A stretch of 64,000 bases of DNA from Pocillopora verrucosa (taxonomy: Eukaryota > Cnidaria > Anthozoa > Scleractinia > Pocilloporidae). The position numbers and the translations under genes were made by a program. Each line of letters starts with the position of its first letter. Position 1 is the stretch's first letter. A model generated the notes under the pieces. That model did not search any database and had not been told where the DNA came from. It saw only the letters and a list, made by a program, of their open reading frames with translations. The stretch covers positions 9,378,580-9,442,579 of the forward strand of contig NC_089319.1 in NCBI RefSeq assembly GCF_036669915.1. The letters are read 5' to 3'. Of the stretch, positions 26,701 through 47,812 are shown piece by piece.

Positions 26701-26970
26701 CCCAGATGTAGAGGGTGAGATTCACCGGAAGATACTTATTTTCAGATCAATACTGTTTCCAATGCGTAGCATTTTCTAGAAAGCTTTGACGTTTTGCACA
26801 CCAGCCAAAGCAAGAAATTGGGACCATTTGGAATCGGACATCACACCCACAAGCATAGACAACGAAGTATTATTGTTCACTTGCTCAGTTTTTCTCACCG
26901 GTTTCTCCATGATATCTTTCACTTGATCAAGATCTCCATTCTTGCAGGCCCATACAAGTTGCTCGCCCAT
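23771..26970 (-). CDS. MTPN: Myotrophin-like ankyrin-repeat protein; last exon disrupted
   Basis: Clean exons in coding order: 26970-26899 (MGEQLVWACKNGDLDQVKD), 25298-25185 (GFDVNAE through FAADYGQ to LLSKGADIN), 24432-24349 (ADKYGITPLLASIYE to KLLLEK). All joins are phase 0. They cover about 90 of the roughly 118 aa of myotrophin, in the same order as the vertebrate protein. The expected last exon is visible at about 23850-23771, with PDGSSYIECAETDEVKSLLM then a stop. It is out of frame with the preceding TKTLKG by one base, and no AG acceptor stands where the exon should begin. Read through the exon 3 donor, the protein would end after about 12 extra residues. Either the exon is damaged or this part of the sequence is wrong. 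Family role: small ankyrin protein that binds actin capping protein; function here is inferred. Head to head with CYB5R, 205 bp between ATGs. Confidence 0.7.
24890..25103 (+). repeat. TTAACCC-type short repeat (subfamily B)
   Basis: Starts TTAACCCTCTAACTCC and ends GATGTTAGGGTGTAAAGGGTAA. The interior has CTCTTGATTGTTAGACAA. Lies in myotrophin intron 2, about 80 bp from exon 2. Confidence 0.8.
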
Positions 26971-27175
26971 GTCGGAGGTGCGAAAGTAAAAAAATATATA
27001 TTCCTAGATCGAGATCTCTTCAAATGTCTCTCTCCCGGCAGTTCTCGTGCCTAAGAGGAAATACCCATAAGTCTCTTCGACAACTCAAGGGACAGATCAC
27101 GGGATCTTACAACATGCTAGTTCTTGGGAGTGTTGTCTTTGCGGGTTTGGATCAGCTCGGCGTGAGTTTTAAATC
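26971..27175. promoter_or_regulatory. Compact bidirectional promoter region, myotrophin / CYB5R
   Basis: Only 205 bp separate the two divergent start codons, so both 5' UTRs and core promoters must overlap or one gene has an upstream non-coding exon. No TATA box in a convincing position. Inference from layout only. Confidence 0.55.
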
Positions 27176-30100
27176 ATGGACGATCGATTAATGGTAAGCA
27201 CTACCTAATAAGGAATCCATAGGCTTTTTTGTTTAGTATTTTTTTCCTTTTCCAAGCCGTATTCCTTTTCCTTGAGGCGTCAATTTGATTTGCAACTGTC
27301 TGGAGTTACCTAACATACAGGTCTGCCTGAGCATTCCAGCATTTGGTTGCTACTTTATAATATTGTCTTATTGCTTTCCAGAAACCTGTCTTTGTCGCTG
27401 CTGGTGTCGTCATAGTCACTATGGCGTTTGGAGTGGTAACTTTCTTTCTTAGAAAGCAAGGAAATGGAAAGAAGAACAGACCTGTTGCGTTAGATCCGCA
27501 GAAAAAGATTCCATTTAAACTCGTTAACAAGAAGGTAAGTGCGTACAAGTTACCCGAGAGAGGCATCAGAACTCACTTTTTTTTTTATTATTTCCTGGGG
27601 ATTCTCTGTCAGGGAGAGGTATCTGCCGAGACAGAAGGAAGCCTGTCACTTACTTGGTTTAAAATACATGAATGTGGTTATGAACCATTACATGGTTTCG
27701 GTTTCAATTTCAATCTATGTAGTGTTTGCTCTCTGTTGATCCACTGGAGTTCCTTTCACATAGAGGATACCTTTTCCCAGCCAAAGATATGCAACAGGCT
27801 AGGGATTTCTCTGACAAGGCTTTGATATGAGTTGGAAAGGGTATGAAAAAACTGCCATTTTATCATCCAGTTAAAGGGCCCCGCCCCTTGAAGTTTGAGT
27901 AAAAAAGGTATGGGAGAGAGAAGGCAGTATGGTTTCTGTATAGAATACTTCTTTTCTTTCCCTATATGTTATCATGAAATGTTCAATTGATGGAATGTCT
28001 TATTATGAGTTATCAGGAGGATCCTTTTTATTAGACAACAGTAGTAAATAAAGGGCAGGTGGAATAGTTGCCCTGCATCAGCAAGCAAAGCAGGCAATTT
28101 TCTGTTTATGAAGTTGAAATTTGTTATAGGTTTACTATTATAACCTCAGTGGCAAATTTGAAAAGTTTTCATTTTAAGCCAGAGCTCTTGGTGAAAAGGG
28201 GGGGAGAGAGTTAAATGAAGGGGAAAAAGCATGGGTTTGGACACAGGCAAAGTGTTCCTTTGCCACACTTTGTTCAATCCCCTCTCCCCCTTTTCCATAC
28301 TTTTTTCAGTCCCCTCTCCCCCTTTACCACACTTTGCTCGGTCCCCTCTCCCCCTTTACCACACTTTGTTCAGTCCCCTCTCCCCCTCTACCACACTTTG
28401 TTCAATCCCCTCTCCCCCTTTACCACACTTTGTTCAATCCCCTCTCCCCCTTTACCACACTTTGTTCAGTCCCCTCTCCCCCTTTACCACACTTTGTTCA
28501 GTCCCCTCTCCCCCTTTACCACACTTTGTTCAATCCCCTCTCCCCCTTTACCACACTTTGTTCAATCCCCTCTCCCCCTTTACCACACTTTGTTCAGTCC
28601 CCTCTCCCCCTTTACCACACTTTGTTCAGTCCCCTCTCCTCCTTTACCACACTTTGTTCAGTCCCCTCTCTCACTTTACCACACTTTGTTCAGTCCCCTC
28701 TCTCACTTTACCACACTTTGTTCAGTCCCCTCTCCCTCTTTACCACACTTTGTTCAATCTCCTCTCCCCTTTTCCACACTTTGTTCAGTCCTCCCATCCC
28801 CACCTTACCTGTCTTTTCCTAAAATTCAAAGATGATTTTTTCAAGGCTCTATGGAAGAGCTCTTGATATGCAGAGTATTTCACATGATAAAAACCTGCTG
28901 ATATCATTAATTGTTGCACAAACATTACTGGCAGTGGGAGAGAAACTGAACTTTGCAATTCTATGTTCATTACAGATTGTTAGTCATGATACAAGAAGGT
29001 TTCGATTTGAGCTCCAGTCTCCTGAACACATACTTGGACTTCCTGTTGGTAGGTTTAATTTTTGCTTTTTATTCAAGTAAGATTTTTTGTTAATTTTTAA
29101 AAATTCCACTTGTACACTGTCTCAGCTTTTACAGTACATACTTGAAGGGTAGCAAACCAAATTGTTATTCCATGTTTTTGCAGTGTATGAAATATTAATT
29201 CTTTATTCTGGAACAGTTGTTCATCTGCTCTCTGTGTTTCAGGTAATCACATGTATCTCAGTGCTAAAATAGATGGAAGTCTTGTTATCAGGCCATACAC
29301 ACCAGTGACCTCTGACGATGAAGTGGGATATTTTGAGCTGGTGATCAAGGTGAACCATTCAGATCTTTGATCTCCACTCTCTTCATATGTGCATTTCTTA
29401 AGTTTTTCTCTTGGTTTTAATTATAAGAGATCTTCAAGTATACAGGTATTAGTCTTTTTAGAGCGTGAAATATAATGAAAATAGAAAATTAATGCTACAG
29501 CACACCATAGTTAGTTGAGCACACTAGGATTAATTATATAACTTTACCAGGGTAGATTGGCTCAAAAAGAGGTCAAAAGATGCCTCCTTGAAAATGGATG
29601 ACCACATGAATGGTCTAAATATTTTATGCATTGAATCAAACTGAAAATGTGGACACTTTTGGCTCAAAATGCATGCAATGTTTGATTAGTTTTAGAGCAA
29701 TTATGGCAATTTTTGTAAAGCTTAACTTTATAGTCAAAATGTGTGCAAAGAATTATTTCCTGAAAAAATTTAGCATATCTGAGAAATGATCTGCCTTTCA
29801 TTTGTTTTCAATTCATTTCTGTTTAAGGTTTATTTCAAGAATGTACATCCTAAGTACCCGGATGGTGGCAAAATGTCACAGTATCTAGATTCCCTAGAGA
29901 TAGGTGACACTGTTGACATCAGGGGACCGTCAGGAAAACTAACTTATGTAGGGAGGGGTGAGTTGTTTAGTTTTCAGATTTGCTTTGTTGCCCTTGATGC
30001 ATTGATCAATTTGAAGTTTCAACATTCCTCCCGTTACCCCCTCTCCCCCCCCCCCCTTCTGCATACTCCTAGGTTTTTGAACATTTAAAAGATTGGCTTG

Positions 30101-32218
30101 CTCTATTTCCCCCTTCCCACTGCCTTTGGGCTAAAATTGTGTTTAAATGCCCCACCCAATGTTGCACAATTCTTTGTGTGATCAATGAATGTTGTAGAAT
30201 TTAGTGAAGTTATATATTAGTTTTTGGTGCTGTTGTTGGGTTTTTGGCTTGTAAGCATCATTCTATGATGCAAAAAATTGCCTTTTAAGGCATTTGCTGA
30301 CAAAAGTGGACACAACCTCCAAATTCCTCCATTGAAACATGTGTACTACAAGTGGAAAGACTTTACATTTCCAGTTCAAATGCTCCACCCCACCCAGATA
30401 AGGTTCACATTCCCCACCCCCTGGGTGAGTGACTATTCACTAGATAACTAAAGACATTACCCTTGACCTCTCAATTGGATCTGGACAAAAAGAAATGATA
30501 ATATTTAGGATCATTTTAGTTACTGACTGATGTTATAAATTTTGCCTTTAAATACAGGAAAATTTGCTATAAAGGAGAATGCAAAGGAACCCAAGTTTAG
30601 AACAGCTAAGAATGTTGGTTTGATTGCAGGGGGAACTGGTATGTGAGATTGACGTTTTAGTTCAGACTCCTACAATCTGATTGTCAATTCTCCCCTCTAG
30701 CTGCTACACTTTTCCTTGTAAATTAGATAGGTGAACTTGGTGTTAGATCAAGATAGCAACTTCTACCTGGAGTGAGTATTCTCATCACCTGTTAGCTGGA
30801 TAATGTATTGGTATAGTTGGGAGAAGTTGCATGTCAATCACTTTTGGGAGTTAAAGGGTTAAATTCAACATGGGTTCTCTAGGTAAATAAACTTGACTTG
30901 AAAGATTGGCTTGTTCTATTTCCCCCTTCCCACTGCCTTTGGGCCAAAACTGTGTTCAAATGCCCCACCCAATGTTGCACAATTCTTTGTGTGATCAATG
31001 AATGTTGTAGAATTTAGTGAAGTTATATATTAGTTTTTGGTGCTGGTTATCATTTCATATCATCATATCATCATATCATTTACCAAGATCTCCTTGAAGA
31101 TAAGTTTTGTGTGGGTTCATGTAATAAATAAATGTACTCTGTTGTGTGATTCTGTTTATTTTGTAAGTTTCTTTATGTTCTGCACTGTAGGCATAACTCC
31201 CATGTTACAGATCATAAGTGCAGTGATTAAAGACAGTGAAGATAAAACCAACATTACTCTCCTGTTTGCTAACCAAGTATGTGCATCTGCCTCAGGAAAG
31301 TATTCAAGACAACTTTGTGGTCTAATCTCCCATGAACTTCAAGTCTACTTTCCTCCTTCCTTCTTAAGTCTGGGTATATAAGTATTTATTCCTTTCAGGT
31401 TACATCAAATCTTTTCCACGTTGAGCTAAGTAATCGATTTGCTTTTCTAACCTACCCAAGCTACCATAGTTTACATATTAGTTTTCTTGTGGATGTGACT
31501 TTTGTTCGGGGCAGCTACTTCTCAACAATCTTGAATTTCAATGTTGCATTACTGCACTTGTCAGTGATAAGGTATAAAAGTTTCAATTTGCTTTTGTGGA
31601 CCACTGTTGGCCTAATTATCCAAAAGGTTTTGGCAAACTATCTAACACTTTCTATCCGAACACTATCATGCATATTCTCCACACTGTCATGGATATTCTT
31701 CACACTGTTCTCCACTGATTTCTTTTGGTACAAACAAAAAGAATTTGTTTAACAATCAAAAGCATGTAAAGTTGGTGATCATGAAGTTTTTATTAACATG
31801 ACCTTATTTTGGGTTTCAGACTGAAAGAGATATCCTTGTACGACCCGAGTTAGAAGAGCTGGATCAGGAATGTGAGAATTTCAAGCTTTGGTATACACTT
31901 GACAAGCCACCTGACGGTATTGATCAAATTGTCTGAGCTTTTTAATGAAAGTTCCATTGGATATATGTATATTTGCACATCTGATATTTGAAACTCCAAT
32001 GAAGGAATGCGCTAAAATATTCCTTTATTGATGTTCAATTTAAAGGATGGCCATACAGTTCTGGATTCATCAATGACGCAATGCTCAAGGAACACATGCC
32101 TCCACCTGGACCAGACACTCAGATACTGATGTGTGGACCTCCTCCTATGATCAACTTCGCTTGTATCCCTAACTTAGAAAAACTGGGTTACACCTCTGAT
32201 ATGTATTTTCCCTTTTAA
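27176..32218 (+). CDS. CYB5R3: NADH-cytochrome b5 reductase, membrane-anchored
   Basis: Exons: 27176-27193, 27382-27534, 28976-29048, 29243-29349, 29828-29957, 30558-30638, 31191-31276, 31820-31916, 32046-32218. The joined 918 nt give 305 aa and every phase matches. Family length is about 300. Transfers electrons from NADH through FAD to cytochrome b5 (lipid desaturation, sterol synthesis). Residues 9-29 form one hydrophobic N-terminal anchor. The FAD domain has RPYTPV (98-103) and GGKMSQ (130-135). The NADH domain has GGTGITPM (185-192) and CGPPPM (278-283). The C-terminus ends in the aromatic PF typical of the family. The first coding exon (MDDRLM) is only 18 nt; its phase-0 join to exon 2 is good, but an alternative upstream start exon cannot be excluded. 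CYB5R2 is an equally possible ortholog name. A 32-bp minisatellite is in intron 2 and a 145-bp duplication brackets exon 6. AATAAA at about 32953 and 33010 are candidate poly(A) signals. Confidence 0.92.
28262..28800 (+). repeat. 32-bp minisatellite, about 17 units
   Basis: Unit is about CCCCTCTCCCCC + TTTACCACACTTTGTTCAGT, with single-base variants (CAAT for CAGT, CTCAC for CCCCC). It lies in CYB5R intron 2. Because 32 is not a multiple of 3 and the unit has no stop in any plus frame, all three forward frames stay open for 160-211 codons. These are repeat artefacts, not genes. Confidence 0.95.
30088..30232 (+). repeat. 145-bp direct repeat, copy 1 (CYB5R intron 5)
   Basis: Runs from AAAGATTGGCTTGCTCTATT to TTAGTTTTTGGTGCTG. 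Matches 30901-31045 base for base except for about 4 substitutions and no indel. Confidence 0.92.
30690..30862 (+). repeat. TTAACCC-type short repeat, 5' truncated
   Basis: Diverged copy in CYB5R intron 6. Ends TTTTGGGAGTTAAAGGGTTAA; the interior has GGTGTTAGATCAAGATAG in a scrambled or diverged form. Confidence 0.5.
30901..31045 (+). repeat. 145-bp direct repeat, copy 2 (CYB5R intron 6)
   Basis: Near-identical partner of 30088-30232; the pair brackets exon 6 (30558-30638). A short run of CATCATAT units follows at about 31050-31080. Confidence 0.92.
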
Positions 32219-32771
32219 ATACACTGACATGATAAGGAAAGTAGGATAGCAGAATTTGCCAGAGATGGCAGATCTTAAACAGGAGTAAGGTGTGATACTC
32301 TAGGGTGTGTCACCAGCAGTATGGGGGGAGAAAAGTGTACCACTCTCTTCAAATGCATAACACTAACCAACAAACTGCTCTGGTTTGCTTGGAGTTAAGT
32401 TTCAATCCTGCTAGCTTGTGATTTGATAATCTTCTCATTTCCAACAATTTGCTGTAACATGTGGTTTTAATATGTCCCCTCCCCTTGCCAAAATTTGATT
32501 TTACAGTCTTTACCAAACTTTTGGGAAGTTCTGGTTTTGAGTTTACTAAAAAAAATTATATATTTGTCATTTGAGCATATCACTGACCAATTCTTTATCT
32601 AACAATCCACCTGACTTTGTGGGTACTTTTCTGATGACCACAAAAGAAAAATGGTTATATTTTCCAGTGTGAGTCATTGTGGTGCATATTTTACTATTGT
32701 ATGAGCTTAACACTTGAAATGAAAAAAATGATAAATTCACCTTTTGTCATGGTGACAATTAAGTTTAACAC

Positions 32772-32951
32772 TTGAACCCTTGAGGGCGACTGGCAGATCA
32801 TTTCTCCTTACAATATCACTATAAAGGAAATGATCTTCTGCTGATTGAAGAAGACCTTGATTGTTAAAAAAATTCTCCTGATCAGTTCTGTAGAAAATGT
32901 GAAGAGAACAGTGTAGAGAATATGAAAACTAATTCAAGGGTGTAAGAGATT
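32772..32951 (+). repeat. TTAACCC-type short repeat (subfamily B)
   Basis: Begins TGAACCCTTGAGGGCGACTGG, has CTTGATTGTTAAAAAAATTC in the interior, and ends AAGGGTGTAAGAGATTAA. The candidate AATAAA for CYB5R sits at its right edge. Confidence 0.65.
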
Positions 32952-33238
32952 AATAAAACTGTAATTATTAGAGCACGATATGAGTTTGCATCAGGTTTGT
33001 GCGGTAAGCAAATAAAGAACAAATTATAAACTTGTCTTGAGACAAGAATTCTTGGACAAAATTTCCTATTTTGATACTCTTAACTTTTAATTTCTGTTGA
33101 TTTGTGAGCTTTCATTTGACCTTTTTGTCCAAAGAACTGACCTGTATAATCCCCATGACCATTAGGAGATTATCACGTTAATTCTCTTAACTTTCAAACT
33201 GATTGTAGTGAATGTCACGTATCGTTAAAATATGTAAA

Positions 33239-33420
33239 AAATGGCCTCCATTTGGCGCGAAAATATGCACGGATATTTGTCCGCAGCCCTTATCTGTTCC
33301 AAGATGCGTACAGTTTCGAGAAACAGATCATGTCTAAGGAAAAATTTACAAGCATATTTTCGCGTTAAGTAGAGGCTATTGTGTTTATTATCCTTCAAAT
33401 ATTTTGCAAAGGAAGTGAAA
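33239..33420. repeat. Inverted-repeat element with GCGCGAAAATATGC arms
   Basis: Left arm GGCCTCCATTTGGCGCGAAA continuing ATATGC; right arm GCATATTTTCGCGTTAAGTA continuing GAGGC. Arms are about 27 bp around an interior with a second short inverted repeat (TCTGTTCC ... GAAACAGA). Non-coding. Confidence 0.7.
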
Positions 33421-36400
33421 AAATGTTTACGAACAGCTCTACTGTATACAGCGTGGGATGTTTTCTTTTAGGTGTTTCCCGCTACGACTTCATGAACAGA
33501 AAACTAATTTGAGTGGCCATTTTAACGAAGTGAAATCATGAAGGTATCCTCTTTTTGGGATTTGAAAATATGGCCGTTCGCCGTATGAACAGGTGAGCGT
33601 ATTAGCCACGGTTTTTAAAAATAAACTTTCTGGGTATGTTGCCGCACCGATAAAAAAGGGCTGTATTAACGAGGTGATTGTACTACTGAGGTGGCTGTAA
33701 GGCGAGGTTCCACCCTACTATCATCCCTTATCTACATGATCTCTGATCTGATAGAGTTCCCCGTAGGACCTCTCTTTCTTTGCCGATTTCAATGTCTAAT
33801 TTTTTCACCCGCGGATACGCAAAGATAGGAAGGAAAGTGCTCGGTAACAAACCGTATGAGCCCTGATGTCCAAACCCTTACGCAGGAATATCGGGAACTC
33901 ACGTAGTTTGAAGCAGTTACGTGTTTTAATGTCGGGATTCGACACGCAAATCACGTGACGTTGCACGGCTTTAGGAGTCTGGGGAGAGCATGCATCTTAT
34001 TAAAGACTTTCGTGGGGATTATGTTTCAATTCTGTTTCTTGGAATCGCAGGATCATTGGCTTTGAGAAAAATTTCTATATATTCTAATAACATTGTGCAC
34101 GGTATGTACACGAGTTTACTGTAGTGTTACATTGAATAGTAACTCTAAAAAAAACAGACATGTTCCAAGGTTTCTAGTTTTATTGCATTTGACAAGCAAA
34201 CCAGTGATTCATGAAAAAGTGAGTTATGTAGGCAAACAGTCATCCACACAATCAAAAAAAGAAAACCGTAACGCGATCACTACTTCCAAAGTCCTTTAGT
34301 GAAAAGTCGAGTGTGAGCAAAATTGTGATAAACAGATGCAATACCCATAGCTTTTACAAAACCTCCCAAATAGGTTGTCATTTCCTTCTTCGTTTCACAA
34401 CAAAAGTATCTTGGCTATATAGTGTTGGTGAAACAGGAAGACTAGACGCAATAACTTTCTTTACAGAGCACAACGCCTATGTCTTGCATGCTTAACTAAG
34501 CACACGTACTCTTGTCTTAAGATTACTGACTCCGTTTCAGACTTAAAAAATCTAAACTCTTGTCACAATGTGAGAACGACCTGTATACAGTCTCCTACGG
34601 GAAAAAAACCCAATCCTTTCCTCTCGACTAATTCTTAACGATTTTCGCGCGCATTGAAGATATGCATATTAATTATGTTTATCAAACTCGTTAAGCCAGT
34701 TTTAGAAATTCACCTTTTCTTGTCACTCTTTGCACGTGACAATCTATTGCGTTAGCGCAACAAACAACTTTCCAGCTGGATTTTAATTTTGCAGCACTTC
34801 AATTATCTAACTACAAGAACCTGTGACAAATGTGACAGCAAGTCTGCCAACAGTCTTCAAGGAAACACGATGATCATAAGGCCATATCAAAAGCTCCGTT
34901 TTGTTTAGAGAATTCAAATGTCTCTCTCAATGAAATGTTAGCAGTTAAGGTTTCAAAAAACTGTCTTTAAACCATAACTGCGCTAAACCACGAAAACGAT
35001 ATTCTCATTGGTAAAATGTCCACTTTTGCCAGGCTTCCAAAATGAAAATGTTGACACACGATTGTAACATTTCAGACTTGGAACTGCACCCTTATGATGT
35101 TCGCACTGGTGAAAACTAGCCGGGATTTCTCTCAATCCTTTCACATTAAAAGCTATAATCTTTCATCACAACTATCGTATTTAACAGTCGCATATGTCTT
35201 CCCTTAAAAAGCGTTGATCCCGCTAACGGCGCTGAATGGTGGTAGAAAGATGAAGTTCCATGGTACAATGGGAATAGTCAAAGGTGGTGTAAATTTACGT
35301 CACATTCGGGCCAGACTAACATCTGAGAATGTAACTAGCGGACACAATCGACGCGAGCCAAGCACTGAATACCAGAACGGACTCGGCTTTTGAGACAGAA
35401 AGCCATCCATTTGATGAGTGTACAGACAGCGCTCTGATCGCCGGACTGTCGGAGACTTTCCAAGTAATATTCCTTCCGCAAGGTCTTCTTCTCTTAACAC
35501 AGTTTTAGATATCAGTCTCAATGTGGTATGGCACTTGCAATTACTATGCAACGGCAATTTTAAATGCAAATCTTGATGGAAATTTCCTGCTAAACAATCG
35601 TGTCAAAAGTAACGTACTACATTTGTTGAGAAGTGGATGGACTACTGTTAAGAATGCCAAAGATTCTGACAAAGTGCTGTTGGAAATTGGATTGATCCTT
35701 ATTAACAAAGTCCGTCTGAGTTGAAGGCCACTCACTGCTATCCTCCGCTATAGACACAAGATACTAACTTAAGTTTTCAATCGGTGCAAGACAGTATCTG
35801 CCATCAAATAGAAGTTAACAAGAACATTCAGTCAGGATGAGGCAGAGGGCGAGATGTAAACACTGACCTACGAGTGTACGTAGTGTAGCAAAAGATGTAA
35901 AAGAGAACAACGGGTCTGCATTATCAGAGCCGCACGTCGAAAATGAATTTATGGTACGCTTTAATCTTCGCAGTGCTTGTAAGCCAGCTTTTTCTTGTAT
36001 CAACCAAACTCATCTTTTTCCACCAAACTCCGTTGTATTTAGGAGGCCTTTGAAATAACTCGGAAAGTTTTTGGCATAATTCTGGAGCAGGCCAGAGAAT
36101 GCGAAAGATCCTCTTTCTAGAGGTGGGAGAAAATACTGCAGAGCTGCTCAGTTAGTTGTGGCTCTCTGCTGACATTTTCTCAATAAAAAACCGTCCTTGA
36201 AACAACCACCATTGGGATCTGCTCGAAGAAACTTGACTTTTGATGAGCGTATGTGGAGAACTGGAAAATGCTGCATTTTGAATGTGATAGTTCAATACGA
36301 AGCATGGCAGCTGTCTTCATGAAAATCTCTTATATCTATCTCTGCAGGTCTCTTATGCTTATGCGTACATTTCAATTGCTTTTCTATTTTATAACTTTTC

Positions 36401-36559
36401 CATTGCATTCATTTGCTCCACGATTCATTTTCACACGTGCCGGTAACTCATCGTTACTGTTCGAGATTCCAAACAGACTCGCTCTTTTTTCCAGTCCTGT
36501 GCCCCATTTCTCCGTAATTCTTATCGTGTTTTAGCTTCCTTAAAATGGATTCTTTAGGT

Positions 36560-47336
<10,777 letters not shown>

Positions 47337-47684
47337 CACTGAAGGTCACTTGCTTCTAGAAAGTAAGAAAAATGCAGTTGGACATATCATCTTTATTTAT
47401 TGTTAAAGAAAAAAAATTCAAAAGCAGCTGGCTGAATACAGTGACAGCTTAAGCAACTTTAGAGTTCATGTTGTTGTTTGGTTAACCAGCTGTAAACTTG
47501 TAGATTGTCAGGTGTCTGTTCTAGAACTTGAGAACAAACACATCACAAACAAGCTTGATAAGCAAACTCATAACTAATGACCCACCATCCAGATTTCTCA
47601 ACATACTTGCAGTTGGTGTCCTTCCTAGTCAGGGCTGCACAGTTTACATTTCAACATTACAACTTCTGAAATAAATACCCCTTA

Positions 47685-47812
47685 CTAACCAAGTTTGAGG
47701 TTCATACTGGAGGTTATGGCCTGCACATATGTAATAAGGCCAAAAATCGAAGCAGAGAAAACAAGGTTTCGTAACTTCTAGAATGGACCTCAAATTTGGT
47801 TAGTGTGAGGTA
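47685..47812. repeat. Short inverted-repeat element
   Basis: Left end ACTAACCAAGTTTGAGGTTC, right end GACCTCAAATTTGGTTAGTG; 128 bp with no ORF. In the probable 5' UTR intron of ZC3H11A. Confidence 0.65.

Larger units (their letters stand above)
32219..36559. other. Convergent intergenic region CYB5R / ZC3H11A
   Basis: Contains the 3' flanks of two convergent genes, a TTAACCC-type repeat (32772-32951) and an inverted-repeat element (33239-33420). Open frames of 60-93 codons occur but show no domain, splice logic or composition supporting a gene. Nothing else was recognised from about 33420 to 36559. Confidence 0.5.

Noticed and set aside
28262..28800. CRISPR-like regular repeats
   Set aside because: Units are contiguous with no unique spacers and lie in a eukaryotic intron.
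28215..28866. Three overlapping plus-strand ORFs of 162-211 codons, Pro/Leu/His-rich
   Set aside because: They are the three frames of a 32-bp tandem repeat inside a CYB5R intron and give the same rotated peptide.
33420..36540. Several 60-93 codon ORFs between CYB5R and ZC3H11A
   Set aside because: No recognisable domains or exon structure; typical random ORFs of AT-rich intergenic DNA.
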